Assembly (NCBI GenBank): GCA_013398175.1
Contig: VZRZ01001998.1
Location: 671,122 to 735,121 of the forward strand
Direction of reading: 5' to 3'
DNA: 64,000 bases
From: Climacteris rufus
Lineage: Eukaryota > Chordata > Aves > Passeriformes > Climacteridae
Part shown: positions 11,855 through 22,080 of the stretch, piece after piece
Numbering within the stretch: position 1 is the first letter of the stretch
Layout of the letters: the number at the start of each line of letters is the position of its first letter
Translations under genes and position numbers: made by a program
Notes under the pieces: generated by a model
The model's database searches: none
Told to the model about the DNA's origin: nothing
The model's input: only the letters and a program-made list of their open reading frames with translations

Positions 11855-12189
11855 TGACCACCTCTTCAGAAACTACTTCAGGAAATTCATATCAAATCTG
11901 TCTGCTGCAGTTAGTTTTTGTGACAGAACTATTACAGAGAAATAAAGTGTCACTGGTGAAAGGAATGTCAAGCTGCTTTGAATTGGCTAAACAGCATCTG
12001 ATGTCCTCAAGGATTATAGTGCATTATGACCCTGCCCTGCCAATCTGTTTAGCTTCTGACGCTTCACCATATGGGGTCAGAGCAGTGATTTCTCATATAA
12101 TGCTAAATGACCTAGAAAAGCCCGTAGCATTTACATTGCAAACACTTGTGAACATTGCAAAGACTTCAGCACAGAGGGAAAAGCTTTAA
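11855..12189 (+). pseudogene. Ty3/gypsy-type retrotransposon pol fragment (end of RT and start of RNase H)
   Basis: This is a decayed piece of a retrotransposon polyprotein. In intact elements it would copy RNA into DNA (reverse transcriptase) and degrade the RNA strand (RNase H). Frame 1 (about 11859-11918) reads HLFRNYFRKFISNLSAAVS, matching the RT thumb pattern 'GLxNYYRKFIPNLS'. One frameshift later, about 11923-12187 reads CFELAKQHLMSS, then HYDPALPI, then LASDASPYGVRAVISH, then EKPVAFTLQTL, and ends near SAQREKL. These follow the Ty3/gypsy order 'AFxxxKxxLtS', 'yDPxLPi', 'laCDASpyGvGAVlSH', 'ekPIAFaSRTL', 'nYaQxEKE'. The first RNase H aspartate (ASDAS) is present. The usual Gly before Ala is Arg (GVRA), and SRT is LQT. 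A stop at 12187 and the frameshift show it is dead. The family call is fairly secure, but the exact clade is not resolved. Confidence 0.75.
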
Positions 12190-13829
12190 CATATTTATTT
12201 GGATAGAGCCTCATTACATTGCTAAACTGGACTACCCTTATTCCTTAGTGGCCAAGATAACCAAATAAACACCCCTGTGAGTTTCACATATATGTGCCAC
12301 TTCTTTTAACAGATCTCAGTTAGGAAATTCACACAATGTTTCTGATATCACCTTGAGACTTGGACAGTGTCATTTTTCACTGATCTTGGCATTTCATAGA
12401 AATTATCATGGCTTGGTAGGCAAACAGTGCTCCTGGGGAAAACAAAGATAAGGTGATAAAAATAAGAAACTCATGTTCAAGCTTAAAAAGAGCATTCCGA
12501 TCAAGTAGCACACTGAAATAGTCATTATAAGTAAATAAAAATATTTTCTTGTGATGTAGTTTAGCCAAGCAAAGAACAAGGTGCATACTACAAGTCAATA
12601 AACTTCTGTTTGTGTGGAGCTTTTTTTGCAAAATCTGCTATTACACCATTACAAAATTTATATCTCTGAAGACAGAAAAAATATGCTAAGCTGAGAAAAA
12701 GACATAAAAAGTTTCAAGTCTGCCAAATGAATAGATGCAAAGAAACTGGAACAATATAGGAGCAAAGATGATCTCAATAAAGATGTATTAATGCATTCTT
12801 TAAACTTTCAAAACTTGTGGTTTCAATGGGAGTACCAATCTAAAAATAACCAGGGCTGCAGAACCATACATAAACAATGAAGAGAAGGAGCTTTGAAAGC
12901 TGGAAGGTTTTAACAAGATTTTATTCCCTATTTTTCATAAGATAAATTGCTCTGTGTTCATGACTAACGTTCATAAACATATGTTTTAAACCAACAGAAA
13001 CAACACAATCAAACATTCCATTCCTTACAAACAAATGACAATGTTACTACAACAAAACACTACTAAACACCACAAGAAAACCTCTCTTCTGGAATGTATG
13101 TATGTTTTAATGTCTAACATTAACAGCAGAGCTATGGATAATGGGAAAGCTGAGAAGGGGAATGGGGGGAGAAAAGCAATGCAAGAGAATTGGTAGCAGA
13201 TCAATAGGTTAACCATCTTCAGTAGTTATTTCCCACTGCAACATGCTAGAACATCTTAAATTAACAGAAATGGCTCAAAAGGATACAAAGAGATATGCAC
13301 TACACATCCAAGAAAGCAATTTTGATGTGTTTACAGAACTGTCAGAGGGAGCAATGTCAAATAATAAAGTGGATATGATTTGATTTTATAGACAATTATG
13401 GGTGAATGCTGAGTGCTCTGTTCAGGGGCAGAGACCCAACCTCCATTACTGTTAATGGGAGCACTGACTCCAGCTGGAATGGTAATTGTGCTGGAACTGT
13501 AATTGCGTGGCCCCCACGCACCAAAGTGCTGCTTAAACAAAAATGTATTGAGGACTTCTCAGATGTGGAGGCACTAGAAAAGCTACAGCAGGTGAGTAAG
13601 ACACTTCAGCAGGGAAAGAAATTCTCAGGACCTAATAGAGTATTGCCTATTTGAGGATTATGCCTCTTTCTAAGAAATAATTGCCTGCTTCTCTTTGTCT
13701 CACTCTTACATTTTCCCTGCCCCTTCTACATCCAAAGTGTAATAAAAATGCATTTGTTTCCTCATTTACAGAGTTCAGAGTTGACTTACTGCACATTATT
13801 TATCATCCATGAGTTTCCTTCTCCACCTC
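12190..13829. other. Unrecognised DNA between pol fragments
   Basis: No clear gene. If the gypsy-like trace at 14.4 kb belongs to the same element, the RNase H end and the integrase zinc-binding part should fall here, but I could not see them. An open stretch at 13406-13591 ends exactly at CAG|GTGAGT, a consensus splice donor, and is treated as a candidate exon in the findings. The spacing is larger than in an intact element, so insertions are likely. Confidence 0.4.
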
Positions 13830-13849
13830 TTTTTTTTTTTTTTTTTTTT
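13830..13849. repeat. T20 homopolymer
   Basis: Twenty uninterrupted T residues. Read on the minus strand this is a poly(A) tract, but no retrocopy was recognised next to it. Confidence 0.95.
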
Positions 13850-14404
13850 GCTTAAGGGGAAGGTTGACTAGAAAACAAGAATTCAATTTAATGAGAACCA
13901 AAGAGCCGGATAGCTTAGAAATGTTTTGCAAAAACATCTTGCAGCCCACACAAACAGACTGTAAATCGTGCAGATAAGGCTCTCACCTGTGATATGGCAG
14001 ACTCGTGTTGATCTCAATGTTCTTCCTAATAAACACACAAAGAATGTAAGAACAGCCATACCGACCTATTTAGCTCACTATCTGCTCACTGAAAAAGTTA
14101 TATATGAGATGTCTTCACCTATAAGACAACAAGCTGCAGCTCAGGAGCTTCTTAAATATTTTTGTATCCAGCAGACTGTAGTGATTTATTTTTATTCTAA
14201 GAATTAGCACAGTTCTCTCTGAACCTGTGTAAACTCTTCACATGTAGAGCATCCTGTGGCAAGAGGTTCCAAAGCTTTTACTAAAAAGACCACCCAACTG
14301 GGTCCATTCTCCAGCTCATTATTTCCAATGTAGGGCTAAATACCTCCTCAAGCTATCATGGGTGTGCCTGAAGACCCAAAGCTAGAGAGCTCTTATTCTC
14401 TTCA

Positions 14405-14830
14405 GGAGGCATGCTACTTATTGTAATTACTGACGCTTTCCCTAAGCATGAGAGGCCGGATTTGGTCCAGTGATTAAGGCACTTTTCTGGAAGAACCTAA
14501 TAACTGGCATTTTTCCAACAGAAAATATATTTTGCCGAACAATTCACATTGAGGTGCTGGGACAGAGCAATGACCTTGCCCTCATCTTGAAGGAAACTCC
14601 ACCTTTAAAGTCCATGTCCTTTAGAAACTACAAAATGTCCCCACTGATGGGAATACAAAGACACACCACAGTGACAAGAAGTTGCAGAAGATTCCCATGC
14701 TTGAAAGTGTAGAAAAGCATTTCTTAATCCCCGTGCTCTCAAAACAGACCAACTGTTGACAGGACTGAACCAACATACCACTGGATACTGTCTACAAGAA
14801 TACAAGATACCTGACAATGTTTATGGTATC
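14405..14830 (+). pseudogene. Possible Ty3/gypsy integrase remnant
   Basis: The translation at 14411-14455 reads MLLIVITDAFPKHER, similar to the start of the retroelement integrase core ('yLLVVTDAFTKWvEa'), which carries the first catalytic Asp. About 340 bases further, near 14770-14790, a plus frame reads HTTGY and then YKIP. This is reminiscent of the 'HssTGYsPf.LlyGREP' block near the integrase end, at a roughly suitable distance. The segment in between is not readable as integrase in one frame. It lies about 2.2 kb after the RT/RNase H piece on the same strand, so both may come from one insertion. Similarity is short, and chance is a real alternative. Confidence 0.25.
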
Positions 14831-17141
14831 AGCAATAAATGCAACCAAAAATGTAAAATCAACACTGTATTCCTTGGTTGTTTGGTTCCTTTGAACCATA
14901 GGACAGGCTGATCACACAATGCCTGCAGCTCTTCAAAGGTTTAAATCAGTTGTTTGGTCAGCAGTTGACCCCTCTTTAAGAAAAGAGTTACCTAATACAA
15001 TTCAGAGTTTACTGCTTAGGGACATGACCAAAACAGTGATATGAAAGTCTTGTGCAGTCCTGAGCTTTCAGGGTAGTATTAACAATTGAGTAAGGGAGAC
15101 CTGCAGACTTTAGGGTCACTTGGTACAGAACAAATGAGAAAGGCACTCACAATACTGTCACAAAACCTCTTTGGCTCTATTTTCCTGTTTACTCTAAATA
15201 CAAGAATGTTCAATATCTACCCATCATTCATTTAATACTGACAAACAGGAAAATTTAAATTCTGGACTATTACATTATAAACCAAAATCCACAATTTTTG
15301 CAAGTCTAATTTCTTTAGTCCCATAATTCCAGAAAAAATATCAGCAAGCACAAATGGCATTTAAAACAGCAAAACACACTGAGAGTATAGACAAACAAGT
15401 CAGCACCTATTACACTGACAGGAGCTCAAATTGGTTGGAGCTTTGACAAAAATCCATCTAGACCTTTTCTTAAAAACAAGCACATCTAAAAAGATCAGAA
15501 CAGCTTTTAAGCTTAAATGCCAAGTTTTTTGAAAATGCACAACAGAACAAATAATTTTTGGTATGGGGAGAATTAAAAATGACTGAGAGAGATCAGAAAT
15601 AAAGGAGATTTGTAAACAACCATCTTGCTGTTGCATCCTTGCAGGGTTTTCCCTTATTCCCAGACTTGCTCTCAATCAAGCTATTCTTCAGGGCTTCCAA
15701 GGCTGCAGAACTGTTACACATGCTCTATTATATCTCTAGGTAAAATGCTTCATGTGCTTCCTCAGCAGTCTCAGCCCCTGCTGCATTTTAAGTTTGCTGC
15801 ATGATCACTTCTATTTTATTCTTGCCTCACATTTCACAGCAGGAGTTTATTTCCTCTTGACTTTGTCCATGAGAAGGAGCAACCCAGTTTAAGCCCAATG
15901 GCTTAATCCAAATCTATGCTGGGACAGGACAAACACAGGTTTTCTTTCTGCCCAGCCTTTTAAAGAATGATACAACATGCAAAGTAACCAGGCTGTGTGC
16001 ATAATAATTGTACTACATATCTCCTCTAATAGTAATTCTGTTGTCAGGTTTCTACAGCAAAATAATATCATAGAATTATAGGATGTAGTTCTAATACTAA
16101 GAGTGTTCTAGAAACTGATGCATTAGTCAGGAGAAGTTCTCAGATCAGTTGAACACAAGGCCAGAACCAGTAGGTGCCAAAAGGCAGGACTACAAAAAAG
16201 TTGGATAAAAACACTATAATGTAGGTAATCCATATTTTGTGGTCAATGGGACAGGTGTGCAGTTAGGTGAGATGTCAGTTTTGAGCTCCTTTCTGTCTTT
16301 GATGAGTTATTTTGCAAACTCTTTAATATAGGTGAATTGTAGAAACATAAAAAATTAAATAAGCTCAAACCAAAACTCAAAACCCCATCATCCAAGTAAA
16401 ATCTTCCATTTAGAGTTAGGGTATAATAACCATCCTTCTCAGCTGTTGTTTACTTCACAAGTAATTATTCTTCTGCAAAACAGAGTTCACATGCAGAGAA
16501 AGAGGTGATGTAAATTGTGATTCATGTTCATCCAGCATATTAGTATTTCTTCCTCTTAGAAAGGACACATCCAAGGCCCATCTCATCTATTTATGCTATA
16601 TTGGTCACTACAGGATAGAACACAAACTCACTGGGCATTTTTATTTTTTTTTGCCTTTAACAGTGAGGCACTTCTGCAAAGAAAAGCTTTCTTGAGCCTA
16701 GGATAAGCCTTCTTTTCCTAGGACTGTCATACATTCCAGGAGAGTAATAGCTACATCCATTACAGGAAGAACAGCAAATGAACTACTGTGTAACAACAAA
16801 CATGAGCAATAAAACTGACAGGATGCAAAACTTTTCCTTTAGCAATTGAGAGTAAAATGCATTTCATCTTCTACTTATCCTTTACCGATGACAAGAGTAG
16901 ACTAAAATATTACAAGGTGGAAACACAATTTGAGATCAGCTTGAGCAAGTCATCCAAGTCCACCTGGCCCAGTTAACATGTCTTTCAATTATATCAATTT
17001 AAGATGTTCTGGAGGAGCACTGGCTTCATTGAACAGATTTTGCATCACCTGAACTTCAGTCCTTTTCCTGAAACACATACGAGCCAGAACAGCTTGTTGA
17101 AGCAGCCAGAATCATACAGCAATGGGCAAACCTGTTCAGAG
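14831..17141. other. Gene-free unique DNA
   Basis: Nothing was recognised beyond small chance frames (the longest is 15400-15675 minus, 91 codons). No splice-flanked coding segment stood out. The text turns into CR1 sequence at the right edge. Confidence 0.55.
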
Positions 17142-17642
17142 CATAGGATCATAGAATCATTTGCATTGGAAGGGACCTTAAAGACCATGTAGTTCCAACC
17201 CCCTGCCAGGGACAAGGACACCTTCCACCAGACCGGCTTGCTCCAAGCCCTGTCCAGCCTGGCCTTGAACACTTCCAGGGATGGGGCAGCCACAGCTTCT
17301 CTGGGCAACCTGTGCCAGGGCCTCACCACCCTCACAGGGAAGAATTTCTTCCTAATCTCTAATCTAAACCTCCTCTCAGTTTGAACCCATTCCCCCTTGT
17401 CCTATCACTCCATGCTCTTGTAAAGCATCTCCCTCCATCTTTCTTTCAGGCTCCCTTCAGGTACTGCAAGGCCACAATTAGGTCACCCTGAAGCTTCTCT
17501 TCTCCAGGCTGAACAATCCCAATTCTCTCAGCCTTTCCTCACAGAAGAGGTGTTCCATCCCTCTAATTATCTTGGTGGCCTCGTTTGGACTCATTCCAAC
17601 AGGCTGATATTCTTCCTGAGCTGGGGACCACAGAACCCCCCA
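17142..17642 (-). mobile_element. CR1 LINE, 5'-truncated, minus strand
   Basis: The plus strand opens with CATAGGATCATAGAATCATT, then GGAAGGGACCTTAAAGACCA. This is the reverse complement of the avian CR1 3' end. It continues through CTGGCCTTGAACACTTCCAGG, GGGCAACCTGTGCCAGGGCCT, TTCTCTTCTCCAGGCTGAAC and GGTGGCCTCGTTTGGACTC, and stops near GCTGGGGACCACAGAACCCC. About 500 bp of the CR1 3' part remain. The minus-strand open frame over 17045-17335 (RVVRPWHRLPREAVAAPSLEVFK type) is the CR1 tail, not a host gene. As usual for CR1, no poly(A) tail is seen. This is the longest and best-preserved CR1 copy in the window. Confidence 0.97.
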
Positions 17643-19896
17643 TTATTTTACATCCACTTACAGAAGCAAGATAAAAACTGTATTGATAATTAATTTTATT
17701 TTCTGTGTCTTGTTTCTTCTCTTTCCCATTTCTTCCACTGTAGAAGTTTCTACTGATTTTATTTGCCAAAAATTGGCACAGCCTATGGGAAGTGCACCAG
17801 CAATAGAATATTTAGCTTACATTTGTTTTTTTCTAGGACTTCCATTCACAACTGCCTTAATGTTATGCTTTAACACACAAGAAAAATACAAGAACACAGT
17901 TTAATCCCCTTTTTGTTCTTCAAAACAGTCTACAAGACCTGTCCAACCAGAGGTTTGAGCTACACATTTTCATCTCAGACTACTGTGTGTTCAGTTTCTC
18001 CGTTTTCTAACCCAAAGTTTTTTTCTGTTCTATTTTATTGGAACTAAGTCTCCATTTTCCTGGAATTTCCAGACACTAAGCAAACAGTAGTTCTACAGAA
18101 AAACTCAAACAGATGGAAGTCCCAGGCCAGCAGTCACAAAGGTAAGACTAAGCACAGGAACACTGTGTCTGCTGTGTCCTGCATTTGATGTGCCTGAACT
18201 TCAGGGATTTTTACCCTCCCAGTTATCATCCAGGGAGTCCAGATGAGGACAAACAAGCTCTGTCCTCACTGAAGAAGATAAATATGAACAAGAAAAAAAG
18301 GAATTGAACCAGAATCCCTCAAGTGCTTCTGGGACTTCCTGGCCCAAGCATGAAATAACCTGACAAGTAGCAGGTTTGTGCCCCTGATGTTGATATTAAT
18401 CTCTAAAGTTCAAAAGAAAGGCAGCATTTCATTGCAAAATTCTGATGCAGATTTAAGCTCTTGAGAACACAATACATAATCAGGTTCTTCTCATCTGAAA
18501 TTAATTACACAGGTGCATCTTTTCAGAATGAGTATTGTCCTGCTCTGCCTACAATGACGGTGTGCCTTAAAGGGGACTCCCCTGAGCTCACCTAACCTGG
18601 TCATTGTCTCCATTCTCATCTGCTCCATTGGCCCTTTCTATTATAGATGCTACTACTAGTAAGAATCTAAGAACTTTCATTGGAATTCACAGTTTCATTT
18701 TGCTAATCATCTTTAAACATCAGAATTTGGCCCTCTAAACATAACTAAAGACAGCACATTGAGTACTTTCTGATAGAATGTGAACCTGCTGGAATTAACT
18801 GACCATTTTACAGGTCAGGAAAAACTGGACAGCAACAATAAAAATTCACAAGGCATTACTTCTATTAGGCATAAAAATGCACAAAGTAAATTGCATACAA
18901 TGGAGAATACATTTGATTTAAATACAGAGTTACACTTGCTTTGAAAGGGGATTTTCTCACTTTCAATATAGATAGGCAGAAACAGTGAAGCACATACCTT
19001 CCATCAACTTCATCTAATTTTACTTTATATAGAAACAATCCAGCCAACAAATCCTTCAGAAAGCTAAAGATTGCCAAAACGGGAAGCTAGGAAATACCTC
19101 AGCAATTAATAGCAGAGTTATTGTACTGTAAGACCCTGTAAGAGATTTGAAATTACCTGCAAATGGACTCAAACACATCTGAATCACTCATTAGAAGTTT
19201 GACACAAGATTTCTTCCCTTTCTAATAAGCACTTACCAAATAAAGTTTATTATTTTACTTCTTGCTATAATTGCAAGCTCCAACAGAAATTTATCATTCA
19301 ACACTACCTAAAAGCACTTTTATGGGGAGCATAAGCTATCTGGATTTCTCTGGCCCATTTTTACAGCACAGCACAGGCCTGCTGTGCTCTGTCTTGGGCA
19401 TGAAGAATGCTTGTCTCGAAGCATCTGGAGAAATAGAACATTAATGCTTACTGAGTGTAATTACCAGTTGTGCGTAGTTCAACATAAACTCATTTTTCCT
19501 TGATTTTCAAAGAATCTATCATATCACCAACACCAACTGTTGTTAGCTAATTATTCAAAAGAACATCCTGTAAAAGCAGCTGCCTTTCTGGAGCAACATA
19601 ATGTCCACTTTTATAACCAAATATCTCTGATACAGGTACCATTACCCCATCTAGGTTTAAGTTTGCAATGGTTTAGACACTGATTTTATAATGTGATAAT
19701 AAACACATATCAGCCCTCAGGCATGTTATCACCATTTCTAAAATCAGAACCTGGATATAACAAACAATGCAACTGCGATTTTGGGAGGCAGGGCTTAAAT
19801 CAACCCAAAAGTAAGACTAAATCATGTGAAAATAGCATACAGGAAGCTAAAGAGAGTAGTAGATATGACAAGTTATAAGTGCAAGACTTTTCTAAT
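17643..19896. other. Gene-free unique DNA
   Basis: No gene or repeat was recognised. A consensus-like splice donor (CAAAG|GTAAGACT near 18140) occurs, but without a supporting frame. Short open frames on either strand (up to 73 codons) are unremarkable. Confidence 0.55.
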
Positions 19897-20209
19897 ATCA
19901 CAGAATCATGGAATATTCTGAGTTTGAAGGGACCCCCAAGGATCACCAAAGTCCAGCTCCTGGCACTGCACAGGACAGACCCACGAATCACACCATGTGT
20001 CTGACAGTATTGTCCAAATGCTTCTTGAGCTTTGTCAGGCTTGGTGCTGTAACCACTTCCCTGGGGAGCCTGTTCCAGTGTCCAACCTAAACCTCCCTGG
20101 CACAACTTTATGGAGCTTCCTTGGGTCCTGTCACTGGTCAGCACAGAGAAGAGATCAGCACTGCCCCTCTTCTTCCCCCCATGAGAAAGCTGTTACTGCT
20201 CTGAGGTCT
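19897..20209 (-). mobile_element. CR1 LINE 3' fragment, minus strand
   Basis: It starts ATCACAGAATCATGGAATATTCTGAGTTTGAAGGGACCC and passes through AGTCCAGCTCCTGGCACTGCACAGGAC, CCTGGGGAGCCTGTTCCAGTG, CAACCTAAACCTCCCTGGC and GGGTCCTGTCACTGGTCA, ending near GCTCTGAGGTCT. This is a different CR1 subfamily from the copy at 17.1 kb. About 25 bases normally found between the CCAGTGT and CCAACCTAAACC blocks appear to be missing. Open frames across it are repeat-derived. Confidence 0.95.
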
Positions 20210-22024
20210 AATAACATGAGAGAGGACAGAACATTCAGAAAAAAAGTCAGTGCATTCCTTTGATTTTAAAAACAAACAAAGAAACTATCAGGAAGAGTTT
20301 CATGTCACTGCCATTGTTGAGATTCACTTCTGTAGTGCACGAAGCCTCCTCCTCATATGGTCCAGAACTCAATGCCAGAGAAATGAATCATTACTTCTTG
20401 ACTTTTGGTTTCACCCCAAATTGCCTTCTTTTGTTTCTGTTTGCTTACAGTAGGACTAGCAAGTAGTCTATCTGCACATGTAGATACCACAAAGCATTTA
20501 ACATAGACAGAAATTCACCTAGAATCAATTAGTATATTTTCCATGGGGAAAAAAAAACCCCAAATAATTTTTCAAATAGTATTTTTTTCCTCAACATTCA
20601 GCTTTTTCATCCAATGATTAGCTAAGATTTTTCTCTAAATCCTTCTTCCATCCATCACAGCTCCAATAAAATTCAAATTTGTGGGCATATTTTCTAGAAA
20701 TATCTAGTGGAAAATATTAAAATAGGTGCAGTTAATATTAGGCTTAATTGGCAGGATACCAGTAAGAAAAAAGTTACAGCCAGAATGTTATCTCAACTGC
20801 TATGAATATAACTGGTCTCAAGACAAATGACCTTCACATATGTCCTCTTCATCAATCTGAAACACTGCATTATTCTGTGTAACAACATCTGCTTGATTTA
20901 GACCAGACCTGGCCTGGACCTCTGAGCTCAGGTTGACAGAGGAAAGCTACTCACATTGCCTCAAAACCATACTCATAGCTCAGAACACTGTCAAGTCCTC
21001 CTGTCATATCTAATCCTTCAGCGGATTTCAGAAATACAAGAGTTTTAAAAATGGAACTCCTCTTTGGGAAGAGATGCTCCATGTGCATGCTCTATATTGG
21101 AGACTGACCCACTGCCTCCTGCTTTTCCTCTGCTTCTGTGCCTCATGCTGTGCAAACATTTCCCTGTGCTTATTTTTCAAGTGGCATCTTAGAGTGGAGT
21201 AGATATTCCCTTGAGTGTATTTTCTTTCTTTACCATCACTCTTTTCTATACAAACAACAGATTGCTTTGCTGCTGCCCTTTAAATTTAGAGAATAAAAAT
21301 CCCACACCACAGATGCCTGATGATGCGGAGAGGGTTGTTCTTCCACAGACTTACAGGGAAGTCAAACAACTCCAGCCTTGCTCTTTGGCCCACTTCAGAG
21401 GATACAGACATTGAATTTTCCTTTTCTGGAGATGGTCCTCTGGCTATGTTTTACGGACTATTGTTAGAGTGCAAGATCCTCCTAAACCCTCTTGAGCTGG
21501 TCTGCAATTTTTCCTGCACTAATTTTAACAACAGTACAGAGATAATGTTGCATAATTGTCTAGAAGGACTAAGGATTACTGGGGTTGAGCTTCCCCTAGA
21601 ATTGTACCAGTTGCATAGGAAAATAATGATAGACTAATCAAGACAAAGACAGGTTTCAGTGCATGCACTGCAAATTGCATTGTCTAGACTTAGTTTCATT
21701 ATTCTTTCATTCTAATTCTATTATTACTTAATATGTGTCAGTAATGTTGGTTAGACCGGGTCAAGACGTGTGTACACACACACGGCACCCTAAATCAGAG
21801 TATCCTCACGGAGAGCTGAGGCACACTCATACATAATGGCAGGCTGAGCAACCAAGAGAAAAGATAACAACCCCACACTTCCAGAATTTAGTTTGATACC
21901 TCTCCCCAGCATATCTGGTGAAGTTTGTGTTTTTCTGTTTAGGTTTTGAGAAGTTATTTCAGGAACAACTCTTCTATCCTGACTAAACCTCTCCCTCTTT
22001 CTTTCACAACTCTCCTCAGTGAAT
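20210..22024. other. Gene-free unique DNA
   Basis: No feature was recognised. The 105-codon plus frame at 21320-21637 matches no known family. A short alternating purine-pyrimidine stretch (GTGTGTACACACACAC near 21767-21782) is present. Confidence 0.5.
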
Positions 22025-22080
22025 TAAATAATAATAAAATAATTAATACTATAATAGTAATATAATACATAATAAAAATA
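22025..22080. repeat. AT-rich low-complexity tract (TAA/TAAT)
   Basis: About 55 bases composed almost only of A and T in TAATAA/TAATAT units. Likely a degenerate TAA microsatellite. Confidence 0.85.

Noticed and set aside
17045..17335. Minus-strand open frame resembling a small protein (RVVRPWHRLPREAV...)
   Set aside because: It is the translated tail of the CR1 LINE. The same peptide recurs at 27108-27353 and 61963-62253, each inside a CR1 copy.
19800..20144. 114-codon minus-strand frame
   Set aside because: Lies mostly over the CR1 fragment at 19897-20209 and has no domain of its own.
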